In this document: positions 44,842-53,437 of the stretch, one piece after another
How the letters are laid out: the number at the start of each line of letters is the position of its first letter
Numbering within the stretch: position 1 is the first letter of the stretch
Source: Pseudomonadota bacterium
GTDB taxonomy: Bacteria; Pseudomonadota; Alphaproteobacteria; Rickettsiales; UBA3002
DNA length: 64,000 nucleotides
Direction: 5' to 3'
Assembly: GCA_040384265.1 (NCBI GenBank)
Contig: JAZKJM010000004.1
Span: 186,001-250,000, forward strand
Program-made: the position numbers and the translations under genes
The notes under the pieces: generated by a model
What the model was told of the DNA's origin: nothing
Database searches by the model: none
What the model saw: the letters and a program-made list of their open reading frames with translations, nothing else

Positions 44842-45624
44842 CTAGTTGAGGAAGAAACGCAAACTGCAGCCGATATCGGTCACGGTGAGCAGGTAGGCCG
44901 CGGTCTCGGTTACATCCGTATCGGTGCAGGCACCCAGATCCCGGCGGCCCATGACCTTGCCGCTGCCGGGTTTGCCATCATCCATTTTGGTATCGACGTT
45001 CCATGCGTCTTCCGGAGTGATGGCCGCGACCCGGGTTTCGCTGACGGTGTAGCGTTTGCCGAAGGAAAGCAGGTTGCCGCCTTTGTTTTTAAACCATGAG
45101 CCGGTTTCGGACGTGACGGGATCGCTATACATCAGGGTGAAGCCCGCGTTGTTGACGCGGCTTTGCGGCACGTTGAGCCCGGGGGTGGCAAGGTTGGCGC
45201 CTGCCGGGTCGGCAATGCCGGAATAGGTGCCCTCGACCAGCCCGGCGCTGGTAAGGTGCTGCCAGGCGCGGAACCATTCGCCGCCGACAACTTTGCCATC
45301 ACCGTCGCCATTGCAGGTTTGGGTGCCGGTGCCGGTATCGGTCAGCGGTGCGGCACACTGGCCACCGGCGCCGCCGGTGTTAATCATGCCCCAGAATTGG
45401 CCGGCATTGGCCATGTCGCCGGGCACGGCGAAATATTTATCGCGGAAAGTATACATAGCGGTGAGGTAGCGGTTGGCATCGGTGCTGATGCTGCGGATCT
45501 CGGAAGCGCGTATGAGTGATTTTCCCGACAGTACGCCGCCCACCAGCAGGCCAAGGATGACAAGCACAATCGACAGCTCCACCAACGAAAAGGCGCGTAC
45601 GCGGTTCCGCTTGGAATGAGGCAT
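44842..45624 (-). CDS. Type IV pilin-like / type II secretion pseudopilin
   Basis: The 260-residue protein begins with a short basic leader (MPHSKRNRVRA) and a prepilin-peptidase site before FSLVELSIVLVILGLLVGG; the residue before the cut is Ala instead of the usual Gly, while Glu at +5 is kept. The long C-terminal domain has two pairs of cysteines (GGQCAAPL/TQTCNGDG and LGACTDTD/IGCSLRF). No pilus or type II secretion genes are nearby, so it is an orphan in this window. The start may lie at 45657; neither has a clear ribosome-binding site. Confidence 0.82.
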   Translation of the reverse strand: MPHSKRNRVRAFSLVELSIVLVILGLLVGGVLSGKSLIRASEIRSISTDANRYLTAMYTFRDKYFAVPGDMANAGQFWGMINTGGAGGQCAAPLTDTGTGTQTCNGDGDGKVVGGEWFRAWQHLTSAGLVEGTYSGIADPAGANLATPGLNVPQSRVNNAGFTLMYSDPVTSETGSWFKNKGGNLLSFGKRYTVSETRVAAITPEDAWNVDTKMDDGKPGSGKVMGRRDLGACTDTDVTETAAYLLTVTDIGCSLRFFLN

Positions 45625-45749
45625 GGCTATGGAGCGTGTGGGCGATGCATTCATCATGGTTGTGCAATGTTACGCGAATGCGCAAGCGGATGCAAAGTGA
45701 AATTGGTTCGGGCATACTGCGAGGATATGAGGGGGTGGAAAACCGCGTT

Positions 45750-46163
45750 ATGACGATGCATCTGATCAAGCTCTCCGTTGGGCCACAGCGGCTTGCCGAC
45801 CTTGCGGCATGGCAGGCCGCGCGCGTGGCGCAGGGGTTCGAGCTGATGCATGTGACGCGCCATATGCCCAAGCGTGCGGCGGAGGTGCTGGATGGCGGGT
45901 CGATCTATTGGGTCATCAAGGGTTGGTTATGCGCGCGGCAGCGGTTGACCGAGCTGCGGCCATTGCTGGTCGATGGGGTGCCGCATTGCGGGCTGGTGCA
46001 TGATGCGACGCTGGTGCGGGTGCGTCCGCGCAAACATCGCCCGTTCCAGGGCTGGCGCTATTTCGACCCAAAGGACGCGCCGCCCGATCTCATCATGAAC
46101 GCGGGGGAGGACGATATGCCCGAGGCGCTGCGCCGCGAGCTGACGGTGCTGGGGTTGCTGTAA
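45750..46163 (+). CDS. DUF1489 protein
   Basis: The 137-residue protein carries the family pattern: MHLIKLSVG, then TRHMPKRAAEVLDGGSIYWVIKG, and RKHRPFQGWRYFDPKDAPPD near the C-terminus. DUF1489 is a single-domain alphaproteobacterial family of unknown function. A GAGGGGG ribosome-binding site precedes the ATG at 45750, so the longer upstream frame is not used. Confidence 0.88.
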   Translation: MTMHLIKLSVGPQRLADLAAWQAARVAQGFELMHVTRHMPKRAAEVLDGGSIYWVIKGWLCARQRLTELRPLLVDGVPHCGLVHDATLVRVRPRKHRPFQGWRYFDPKDAPPDLIMNAGEDDMPEALRRELTVLGLL

Positions 46164-46175
46164 GCCGGGCGCGGG

Positions 46176-46739
46176 CTAGCAGCCCTTGGGGGTGAGGAAG
46201 CAGCCGCCCTGATGGTCGTTCACCAGCCCGACAGCTTGCATATAGGCATAGATAATGGTTGAGCCGACAAAGCTCATGCCCCGTTTTTTGAGGTCTTTGG
46301 AAATTGCATCCGATTCCGCCGTGGTGGTGACCATGGTGGCCGGGCGGGTGATTTTGGGCGCGCCGCCGACAAACCGCCAGAGATAGGCATCGAAGGAGCC
46401 ATACTCTTTTTGGATGGCAAGGAAGGCGATTGCGTTTTTGCGCGCAGAAAAAACCTTGAGGCGATTGCGGATAATGTCGCCGGTGAGCAGCACGGTTTCA
46501 AGCTCGGCATCGCTCATCTGCGCGACCCGCGCGGGATCGAAATGATGGAATGCACGGCGATAGCCGTCGCGGCGTTTGAGGATGGTGTACCAGCTGAGCC
46601 CGGCTTGCGCGCCTTCGAGGATCAGCATTTCAAATAGCTGCTGGTCGTCATGCACGGGCACGCCCCACTGCGTGTCGTGGTAGTGGATGTAATCCGCCTT
46701 ATCGGCGGGCACCCAGTGGCAGCGTGGTTTATCAATCAT
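46176..46739 (-). CDS. tag: DNA-3-methyladenine glycosylase I
   Basis: Removes 3-methyladenine from alkylated DNA. The 187-residue protein has the HhH-superfamily Tag signatures: CHWVPADKADYIHYHDTQWG at the start (shortened CHWVPADK), FEMLILEGAQAGLSWYTIL, and the C-terminal zinc motif NDHQGGCF. Convergent with DUF1489 (12 nt gap). It ends the core block before the accessory island. Confidence 0.94.
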   Translation of the reverse strand: MIDKPRCHWVPADKADYIHYHDTQWGVPVHDDQQLFEMLILEGAQAGLSWYTILKRRDGYRRAFHHFDPARVAQMSDAELETVLLTGDIIRNRLKVFSARKNAIAFLAIQKEYGSFDAYLWRFVGGAPKITRPATMVTTTAESDAISKDLKKRGMSFVGSTIIYAYMQAVGLVNDHQGGCFLTPKGC

Positions 46740-46859
46740 GGCCGCAGGGTATGGCGGGCCCGCACAAAAAGCAAAAGCTTTGCATGCGCCGGGCGGGTTA
46801 CTGCGAAGAATGCCCAACAAACCGCCACCATCGACAAATCCGCCGAAGAGCTGCTGCAC

Positions 46860-47105
46860 ATGGCAAAGAACCGCGCTTCCGGCAGCAAAGTGCGTCACCA
46901 GGAGCGCCAGCGCATCCACCGCCTGCAGAATGAGCTGAAAGACTGGGAAGCCAGCAACCGCATCCGCGCCTTCATCTTCGCGATGCGCGCCTCCGGTCGT
47001 GCCGCCGCGCCCGAGCAGGCCGAACATCTCGCATGGGCTGCTCGCTATGCCGACCACCTCGACCCCACTATGGACTTCCGCATCGAGGTGCTGGAAGAAG
47101 TATAA
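46860..47105 (+). pseudogene. Probable 5'-truncated gene remnant
   Basis: The frame ending at 47105 looks coding: helical, charged and proline-poor, with ELLHMAKNRASGSKVRH and ERQRIHRLQNELKDWEASN and a C-terminus YADHLDPTMDFRIEVLEE. Coding character appears to begin near 46800, before the first usable ATG at 46860, and stops abruptly where tag starts in the other direction. It looks like the tail of a longer protein cut at the island edge. No family identified; an intact 81-residue gene is the alternative. Confidence 0.5.
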
Positions 47106-47168
47106 GGGATGATATGGTGGCCACTAAGGCCAGAAATCAACGATAAGAGATAGCCTGTTATCCCTTAT
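47102..47168. repeat. 9-bp inverted repeat between remnant and hipA
   Basis: ATAAGGGAT at 47102-47110 and ATCCCTTAT at 47160-47168 enclose 49 bp, and overlap the stop codons of both convergent genes. May act as a weak terminator. Confidence 0.5.
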
Positions 47169-48415
47169 TTCAGCGCTAGCTTCAGATCATCATGCTCGAA
47201 CGCGGACTCCATGCGAGCGATTTCCTTTGCTGTCAGGCCGAGCACAGCGGCGCGGTCGCGCCAGATAGAAACAGCGCGACCGACTTCGGCAGCAATCGCT
47301 CTGGCTTCTTCCGGCTTAAGCCCGAATTGCGGCGCTACTTCGAGCGCAAGAGGTAATGAAGCTGCGGTATCTACCTCATCAACCGCCAGACTCAAGTAAC
47401 GTGATTTAATATCGGTTGGCGTCGGGTTGAGATCATAGGCAGGGGAAAGCTGCCAGCCAGCGGCACGATAGAGAAAGCCATGATTGCGCAGATGGTCGTC
47501 AGTATTTGAAATAAGAATGTTGAACACGATGCGCCGCCATAATTGCCTCGCATCTTCTTCGGGCTGCACACCGTGCTGGCGCAGCGCATCCACGATTTCC
47601 AGATAGCTGTGCTGCTCGTTATCCTGCGCGGCCAGCATGCTCATCGCGGAAAGAAAGGGTATTCGTGCGCCATCTTCGCGGTCGAACCGGCGCAACAGCA
47701 GCACATTACGGCCTTCTATCTTTACGATGCGCCAGTCCGGCACAGGAATGCCAGCCGCGCTGGCAAGATCAAGCGCGACCGCTTCCCATAGCGTCACTTG
47801 CCAAGTGTCGTCGCTTTGCGGGAACTTGGCAATGGATAGCCGCCCATCCTGATCCATGACCGATGCTTTCGGCCGTGCACCGCCCAGCGATGATCCCGGC
47901 GCAAGGAGTAGTTGCAGCTCGTGCTCGCTTTCTTCTCCCGCTGCAGTGTGCATGGCGGCGTTCAGCAATTCGCCCAGGCGAACTAACGGCGGAATAGATG
48001 CCGTATCCTGTGGAGCCAGAAACTCTCCGCCTTCCTGTTCTGCAAAACGCAGCGCGCCTTGGCGCGCGATGTCACCGACGCCTAACAGATAATCGGCTTC
48101 GCTCAAGGTACGCGGCGCGCGCTTTTCTGTACGCGCTTTGCGCTGCTCTTCGCGCTGAATCAGGACGCGTCCCCAGCGATCCGGCGCGGAATCGCCGATA
48201 GCGCCGAAAAGCGCTCTTCCGCCAAACGTATGCTGCGTTCCAGAACCAAGCGCAAGCGCTGGCTCCAGCGCGAACTTTCCTGAGTGCGCAAGCCAGCTTT
48301 CATTATATTCGAAGCTCGCGCTTTCCTTGCCCTTTGCCTGACGCGTCCATAGCCGCCCCACCAGATGCGACGCGCCCTTCAAATCAACGTAAACGAAGAT
48401 ACTGCGTTCCATCAC
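47165..48415 (-). CDS. hipA: HipA-type serine/threonine kinase toxin
   Basis: The 416-residue HipA homologue has an N-terminal coupling domain (residues 1-110; FVYVDLKGASHLVGRLW, ALFGAIGDSAPDRWGR), then the kinase: LAPGSSLGGARPKASV (P-loop-like), SIAKFPQSDD with the ATP lysine, NVLLLRRFDRE, the catalytic ISNTDDHLRNHGFLY and metal-binding AYDLNPTP. HipA kinases phosphorylate translation factors such as glutamyl-tRNA synthetase and cause dormancy. The start overlaps hipB by 4 nt. Confidence 0.94.
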   Translation of the reverse strand: MMERSIFVYVDLKGASHLVGRLWTRQAKGKESASFEYNESWLAHSGKFALEPALALGSGTQHTFGGRALFGAIGDSAPDRWGRVLIQREEQRKARTEKRAPRTLSEADYLLGVGDIARQGALRFAEQEGGEFLAPQDTASIPPLVRLGELLNAAMHTAAGEESEHELQLLLAPGSSLGGARPKASVMDQDGRLSIAKFPQSDDTWQVTLWEAVALDLASAAGIPVPDWRIVKIEGRNVLLLRRFDREDGARIPFLSAMSMLAAQDNEQHSYLEIVDALRQHGVQPEEDARQLWRRIVFNILISNTDDHLRNHGFLYRAAGWQLSPAYDLNPTPTDIKSRYLSLAVDEVDTAASLPLALEVAPQFGLKPEEARAIAAEVGRAVSIWRDRAAVLGLTAKEIARMESAFEHDDLKLALK

Positions 48416-48741
48416 TTCGTCTCCTTATGCGACCGCATGCGCCGGACGCGCTTCGGCAAGCGTTCATCTTCAAGCTGGAGCCCAAGCGTATCGTTCCTGA
48501 CATCCACCAGTTCTTCCAGGCGAGATGCGAGACCAAGAATAAACAATATGGTGGCGTAGGTGCCCAGCGAAACACCCGGATCACCCTTTTCCACTTTGCC
48601 AAGCGTCGTGCGGGTAATGAAGGCGCGCTCCGCCATCAACGTCGCCGTGATGCGGCGACGCAGGCGCGCCGCGCGGATATCCTCTCCTAGTTTGGAAAGC
48701 GCCCGTTTGACCGGAAGTGGCAAAGGTGGGTTGGTTCGCAT
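48412..48741 (-). CDS. hipB: HipB-like antitoxin, XRE-family repressor
   Basis: The 109-residue protein has a Cro/C1-type helix-turn-helix (GEDIRAARLRRRITATLMAERAFITRTTLGKVEKGD; landmarks LRRRITATLMAERAF and TLGKVEKGDP) followed by a dimerising helical tail and a basic C-terminus (RVRRMRSHK). Antitoxin for the following hipA, and probable repressor of the pair through the boxes upstream. Confidence 0.92.
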   Translation of the reverse strand: MRTNPPLPLPVKRALSKLGEDIRAARLRRRITATLMAERAFITRTTLGKVEKGDPGVSLGTYATILFILGLASRLEELVDVRNDTLGLQLEDERLPKRVRRMRSHKETK

Positions 48742-48755
48742 GAATATCTCCTATC

Positions 48756-48802
48756 GTCCATTATTATAGACAATAAAGCCAATAATGTCCATTATAATAT
48801 GC
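48756..48802 (-). promoter_or_regulatory. Candidate HipB operator boxes
   Basis: GTCCATTATTATAGAC at 48756-48771 is an imperfect palindrome (12 of 16 positions symmetric). GTCCATTATAATATGC begins 31 bp away at 48787, about three helical turns. Both lie just upstream of the hipB ATG in very AT-rich DNA, which fits promoter and operator overlap. The pattern alone does not prove binding. Confidence 0.55.
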
Positions 48803-48889
48803 ACTTAATAAAAACGGGGATGTGGGGATATAGCAGATAATTGCATGATATTTCCATAAAAATACATGCAATAACATAGCGAACTTCGA

Positions 48890-49165
48890 TTACTGAACCG
48901 CCGCCTTATATTGCTCCGCCCGGCCAGCCACCACTTCGCCCGCGAACCATAAGCCAACGTCATCGGCAACATTCTGCATCTGTTCCGGCGTTAGTGCTGC
49001 TTTCTGCGCTTCGGTCATACGCACCACGCGGTCCAGTGCCTTCGCCACGCTTTTCAAAACCGCTTTGCGTTCATTGCGCGAGCAGCTGGAGAAATGCGCC
49101 ACGGCTTCTTCCAGATGCGCATCCAGCACATCGACGACCAATCCATTATAACTCACGCGCGGCAT
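48890..49165 (-). CDS. Hypothetical island protein
   Basis: The 91-residue helical protein is not recognised. The segment HLEEAVAHFSSCSRNERKAVL and an amphipathic MTEAQKAALTPEQMQNVADDVG are visible; no membrane segment. The ATG at 49165 follows CGAGAGA and begins MPRVSYNGLVV; an upstream in-frame ATG at 49204 is weaker. It is divergent from the AlkB-like gene. Confidence 0.6.
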   Translation of the reverse strand: MPRVSYNGLVVDVLDAHLEEAVAHFSSCSRNERKAVLKSVAKALDRVVRMTEAQKAALTPEQMQNVADDVGLWFAGEVVAGRAEQYKAAVQ

Positions 49166-49288
49166 ATTTTCTCTCGGTTCGGCAAATCCAGTTGAATGTA
49201 ACATAGTGCTTATAATCCATTCTGAAATGCAGAAGTCATATAAAAGCAGCTGGTTTTCATATCGGCTGAGCGTAGTATTATTTCCGAT

Positions 49289-49885
49289 ATGACCCAACCA
49301 TTATTACAATCAGCGCTGTTTGAAATACCTGAGGCAACGGTGCCAGGGCTTACCTACATCGCAGATTACATCGATGCGGCGGCCGAGAACGCATTGATGC
49401 AGCATATTGATGCCCTGCCATGGATCACGGATTTGAAGCGCCGTGTGCAGCATTATGGTTACCGCTATTATTACGAGGCGGGCAATACCACCGGGACTTC
49501 GCTCGGCCCGCTACCGGATTGGCTAATACCGTATTGCATCCGTTTGCATGAATCCGGCGCATTCCGCGAAGTGCCCGATCAGGTGATTATCAATGAATAT
49601 CTTCCAGGGCAAGGCATCGCACCACACATCGACAGAACCCGTTTCGCCCGCACCGTGGCCTCCCTAAGCCTGGGGTCACCCTGCGTCATGGACTTTACAC
49701 ATAGCGAAACAGCCGAGAAAACATCACGCCTGTTGGAGCCACGAAGCCTGCTTCTGATATCCGATGATGCTCGCTACCTATGGAAGCATGGAATAGCGCC
49801 GCGCAAAGCGGACCGCTATCAAGGCGCCGTCTTCCCGCGCGGGCGGAGAGTGTCGCTGACGTTCAGGAAGATGATAACCGCCTAA
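49289..49885 (+). CDS. AlkB-like Fe(II)/2-oxoglutarate dioxygenase
   Basis: The 198-residue enzyme has the metal triad H113-x-D115 (IAPHIDRT) and H167 (YLWKHGI), and the 2-oxoglutarate arginines in RRVSLTFR (187-193). NEYLPGQGIAPHIDR matches the AlkB/ALKBH fold. Eukaryotic ALKBH8 and bacterial island homologues act on nucleic acids; whether this one repairs alkylated DNA/RNA or modifies tRNA is open. It is placed among toxin and nuclease genes, so a defence or RNA-repair role is possible. Confidence 0.9.
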   Translation: MTQPLLQSALFEIPEATVPGLTYIADYIDAAAENALMQHIDALPWITDLKRRVQHYGYRYYYEAGNTTGTSLGPLPDWLIPYCIRLHESGAFREVPDQVIINEYLPGQGIAPHIDRTRFARTVASLSLGSPCVMDFTHSETAEKTSRLLEPRSLLLISDDARYLWKHGIAPRKADRYQGAVFPRGRRVSLTFRKMITA

Positions 49886-49974
49886 AAACCGCAATCATCC
49901 ACCGCGAAAGACCGCTAGCCAATCGGCAATGCCTGGAATAGATTCAGTAAATTAGAATTTATCGGGGGCAGAGC

Positions 49975-51735
49975 ATGGCAAAGAAGACCGACATTCCCAT
50001 CAAAGACCTGGTCAGCATGATTCAGCACGGCGAGCTGCGGCTGCCGGAGATGCAGCGGCGCTATGTATGGACATCGACGCGCGTGCGCGATCTGCTGGAT
50101 TCACTCTATCGCGGTTATCCGTCTGGCTCCATTCTCGTCTGGGAAACCGATCTGGAACAGCCGGTGCGCGATCTAGCCGTATCGCAATCCGACACGCCAT
50201 TTTCCACCTATAAGCTTCTGCTCGACGGCCAGCAGCGCCTGACTTCGCTCTCGGCCGTTATCCGTGGTGAGCCGGTGATGGTGAAAAACCGCCAGCGTCC
50301 TATCGATATCGCCTTCAATCTCGATCATCCGGAAGGCTCGCCGGTGGAGCTGATGGAAGTGGAGGACGATGAAGAATCGCCGATGATCAAAGCGGATGAG
50401 ACGCAAGAAGAAGATGCCGAGACCGCTGAACGCCAGGACTCGGTCATCGAGCGCTTGAATAAGCGCACCTTTGCCGTAGCATTCCGCAATCTGCTGGCGC
50501 AGCCCAACTGGGTTAGCGTTACGGAAGTGTTTAATGGCCAGAAATCGGACTGGGAGTTGCTCAAAGATTTGGTTGGCACACCGGACAATGCCAAATTCAA
50601 ATTCTATTCCGACCGGCTACAACGACTGCGCAATATCTGCCAATACTCCTACGTCATGCATGTTTTGGGCCGCGATCTTTCCTATGAGGAAGTAGCAGAG
50701 ATTTTCGTGCGCGTGAATTCGCTGGGCGCCAAGCTGCGCGGCTCCGATCTTGCGCTGGCGCAGGTCACCGCGAAATGGCGCAACTCGCTCAAGCTATTCG
50801 AAGAGTTCGCCGAGGAGTGCGAGGAGCAACAATTCACCATCGATGTCGGCTTGCTAGTGCGCCTGATGGTCGTATTTGCCACCAAGCAATGCCAATTCAA
50901 AACCGTGTCTTCCATCCCACTTCCAACCATGCAGGAATCATGGGAAAAAGCCAAAGAAGGCATGCGCTACGCCATCAATTTCCTGCGCGCCAACGCCGAT
51001 ATCGAGGATGAATCGCTATTATCTTCGCCGTATTTTATCATCCCTATCGCCACTTACGGCATACTGAAAGACGGCAAGATTTCCCCCGCTGATGAAACTG
51101 CCATGCTGCGCTGGCTCTATGTCGCCAATGCCAAAGCGCATTATTCCGGCTCCAGCGAGAGCAAGCTGGATTATGATGTTGGCCTGTTGTTCAAGGGCAA
51201 TAGTTTTGATGCACTGATTGAGCCGCTGCACCAACGTTATGGCAGGCTGCACGTCGAGGCCGGAGATTTCGCCGGGCGCGATCCGCGCAACGCGCTCTTC
51301 TCTCTAGCCTACCTCGCACTCAAACACAGCGGCGCTAAAGATTGGCGCACAGGCCTCGGGCTATCACTCACCCACCAAGGCAAGCTGCACTATATCGAAT
51401 ATCACCACATCTTCCCTAAATCGCTGCTGCAGAAAGCGGGCTACGAAAAAGCGGAGATTAACGAGATCGCCAACATGGCGTTCATCAGCGGCCGCGCCAA
51501 TCGCGGCATTTCCAACAAAGAGCCGAAGGACTATTTCCCAGGCATCATCAAGGAGCGCACCGAAAACGCATTGTCGTCGCAGTACATCTCGTTGGATAAA
51601 GAAATGTGGGAGGTCACCGCTTACCCGCATTTTCTGCAGTATCGCCGTCAGGAGCTAGCCAAGGCAGTGAACGAGTTCATCGAGAGCGCCTGCAAAGCTG
51701 GCCGTGCGACAACACTTGCCAGCAAGGCGGCTTGA
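49975..51735 (+). CDS. GmrSD-like DUF262/HNH nuclease, probable defence protein
   Basis: The 586-residue protein starts with a DUF262 (GmrS/ParB-like NTPase) domain: ELRLPEMQRRYVWTSTRVRDLLDSLYRGYPSG-type block (landmarks LPEMQRRYVW and LLDGQQRLTSL at 82-92). A long helical middle follows, and a C-terminal HNH-type region of DUF1524 character with EYHHIFPKSLL and ANMAFISGRANRGISNKEP. Single-chain GmrSD proteins are type IV restriction enzymes cutting modified phage DNA. The Glu/Asp-rich insertion near residues 120-150 is unusual. A GGGGGCAG ribosome-binding site precedes the ATG. Confidence 0.9.
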   Translation: MAKKTDIPIKDLVSMIQHGELRLPEMQRRYVWTSTRVRDLLDSLYRGYPSGSILVWETDLEQPVRDLAVSQSDTPFSTYKLLLDGQQRLTSLSAVIRGEPVMVKNRQRPIDIAFNLDHPEGSPVELMEVEDDEESPMIKADETQEEDAETAERQDSVIERLNKRTFAVAFRNLLAQPNWVSVTEVFNGQKSDWELLKDLVGTPDNAKFKFYSDRLQRLRNICQYSYVMHVLGRDLSYEEVAEIFVRVNSLGAKLRGSDLALAQVTAKWRNSLKLFEEFAEECEEQQFTIDVGLLVRLMVVFATKQCQFKTVSSIPLPTMQESWEKAKEGMRYAINFLRANADIEDESLLSSPYFIIPIATYGILKDGKISPADETAMLRWLYVANAKAHYSGSSESKLDYDVGLLFKGNSFDALIEPLHQRYGRLHVEAGDFAGRDPRNALFSLAYLALKHSGAKDWRTGLGLSLTHQGKLHYIEYHHIFPKSLLQKAGYEKAEINEIANMAFISGRANRGISNKEPKDYFPGIIKERTENALSSQYISLDKEMWEVTAYPHFLQYRRQELAKAVNEFIESACKAGRATTLASKAA

Positions 51736-52142
51736 GAATGGAAGCCAGATAATGGCATAGAATGCCACCTCTGCTTAACGCAGCAGCTGCTTCCGACCAT
51801 TAAAGTCGTGCAAGCTGTCTAATATTTTAAGCAGCTGGAAGCTCCGACCATTGAGCCTTCCCGCGCCCATATCTGTGAACATGGGCGCGAGTATCGCCTT
51901 CTTTAAATTGGGCAATATATAGGCTTGGCCCAGCATCACGCGCCGTCCGTTTCAGGCAGGCGAGACGTTCATAGTCGGCAGAGCATATCCAGGCAGTGGA
52001 CCAAATCGCATTTCGAGGCTCAAATTTTAGGAACTGGCGGGACTTAGTTGACGATTTTCGACAGAACGAGGTGAAGCGAGCTTATATTATTTTGTTTCAT
52101 GAACGATTTAATTTGAAGCATCGTCATTGGTATAAATTATAA
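51736..52142. other. AT-rich gene-free stretch with one inverted repeat
   Basis: No credible CDS on either strand. CGCGCCCAT (51862-51870) and ATGGGCGCG (51881-51889) form a hairpin with a 10-nt loop. Its last 100 bp are AT-rich and lie beyond the stop of the DUF4375 gene. Confidence 0.7.
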
Positions 52143-52529
52143 TTACGACTTTGCTTTTAGCCATTTTTGCAACTCTCTTTTCGCTGCAGCCTGATCTTGT
52201 TCATAAAGCTCTTCTACAGAAGGCGAAGCTGCGAGCATTGCCTCATAAGCATCTCCCTGACTCGCAAGTACGGCGTCAAAGTGGTCAATAGTTTTAGTAA
52301 ATGATGGAACTTTTTCCGTAGACCACGTGTTTTTTAATTGCTGCCAACGCTCGGTGCCTTGATTGGCGAAATATTGTGATGCACCCCCATTGCGAAGCTC
52401 GCAATCAAGGCATCCCAACTCATAAAGAAAGTTCTCTGCTTGAGTAAGTGAAGCTGGTGCTTCACGTTTTTCCATAACTTGCTGATATGAATTAAGAAAC
52501 CAATCCTCTAATTCCCAATCATCAGCCAT
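52143..52529 (-). CDS. DUF4375 (DMP19-like) protein
   Basis: The 128-residue protein has the DUF4375 core LGCLDCELRNGGASQYFANQG followed by a helical tail (VEELYEQDQAAAKRELQKWL). The family is seen in phage-related and intercellular-competition contexts; no activity is assigned. ATG 52529 follows GAGG at 5 nt; a second ATG three bases earlier is possible. The low-GC codon use is like the rest of the island and unlike core genes. Confidence 0.75.
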   Translation of the reverse strand: MADDWELEDWFLNSYQQVMEKREAPASLTQAENFLYELGCLDCELRNGGASQYFANQGTERWQQLKNTWSTEKVPSFTKTIDHFDAVLASQGDAYEAMLAASPSVEELYEQDQAAAKRELQKWLKAKS

Positions 52530-52578
52530 CATTGCCTCGTAATTGTACAATTTTACAGCGACTTACTTGTTCGAACAA

Positions 52579-52666
52579 TGGCGGAAGCGGTGAGATTCGA
52601 ACTCACGGAGGCTTGCACCTCGCTAGTTTTCAAGACTAGTGCCTTAAACCACTCGGCCACACTTCC
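52579..52666 (-). tRNA. tRNA-Ser (TGA), CCA encoded
   Basis: Acceptor GGAAGTG pairs with CGCTTCC, the discriminator is G and CCA is encoded. Anticodon stem CTAGT/ACTAG with loop CTTGAAA gives anticodon TGA. The long variable arm (GCGAGGTGCAAGCCTCC) and T arm GTGAG-TTCGAAT-CTCAC are typical of serine tRNAs. It borders the accessory island. Confidence 0.96.
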
Positions 52667-52708
52667 GGTGGGTTGTGCATAGGATATTTGCGGCGGTGCG
52701 GCAACTGG

Positions 52709-53374
52709 CTATTTGCGGAGGGTTTTGTTGAGGGTGTAGGTGCCGACCACTTCGCCCTGGGCGAGGATGCGCTTGCTGGTGACGAGGCGCGCATAGGTGG
52801 CGGCGGCGCTGGTTTGGTTGCCGGGGGCATCCAGCGGTGCATCTGCGCCAAGGGCCATCACGATGAAGTGGTAATGATGGAGGCGCTTATCGTTCCACGG
52901 TGGGCAGGGGCCGCCATAGCTGGTTTCGGTGGGGACGTATTTGTTGATACCCATATCGTTGAGCAGGGGCGTGCCGATGGCGGTATCGGTGGCGGCAAGG
53001 GCGCGCGTGGCGGCGGGAATGTTGATGCGCGCGAAATGGAAGAAATCCTTGCGCGGGGCATCGGCGGGGATGGTTTTTCCTTCCTTGCCGGCATCGGTGA
53101 AATCGGCCGGGACATCGGGATCCATGACGAAGATGGCGAAGGATTTGGTTTCCTTCGGCGCATCGCCCCACTGGATGGTGGGCTGGAGGTTTTTGCCATC
53201 CGTGCTGCGGCCGCGGGCAGTGGGCTTGCAGCGCACATTGGCTTCGGGCACGGGCTTGCCGGGGCGGATGCCATCGACCGTGACATCGAGCGGCACGGTG
53301 GCGGCGTGGGCGAGGGTGCTAAGGCCGAGGCTGAGGATGCAGGTGGCAGCGAGGCGGGGGAGGGACAGGATCAT
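52709..53374 (-). CDS. YbhB/YbcL (PEBP) family exported protein
   Basis: The 221-residue protein has a signal peptide (LPRLAATCILSLGLSTLAHA) and the phosphatidylethanolamine-binding fold: LQPTIQWGDAPKETKSFAIFVMDPDVP (landmarks), FFHFARINIPAATR with the invariant pocket His, GGPCPPWNDKRLHHYHF and a C-terminal GTYTLNKT. Bacterial PEBPs are thought to bind small anionic ligands; function here unknown. Periplasmic by prediction. Confidence 0.9.
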   Translation of the reverse strand: MILSLPRLAATCILSLGLSTLAHAATVPLDVTVDGIRPGKPVPEANVRCKPTARGRSTDGKNLQPTIQWGDAPKETKSFAIFVMDPDVPADFTDAGKEGKTIPADAPRKDFFHFARINIPAATRALAATDTAIGTPLLNDMGINKYVPTETSYGGPCPPWNDKRLHHYHFIVMALGADAPLDAPGNQTSAAATYARLVTSKRILAQGEVVGTYTLNKTLRK

Positions 53375-53437
53375 GCGGCGCTCCAGGGGATGGCGTGGGT
53401 GATACGCCTGAGGCCATAGCCTATCGCTGGCGGTGCG

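Noticed and set aside
52579-52666. tRNA-Ser as an integration attachment site
   Set aside because: No second copy of the tRNA 3' end and no integrase were seen between 46 and 64 kb, so att sites cannot be assigned.
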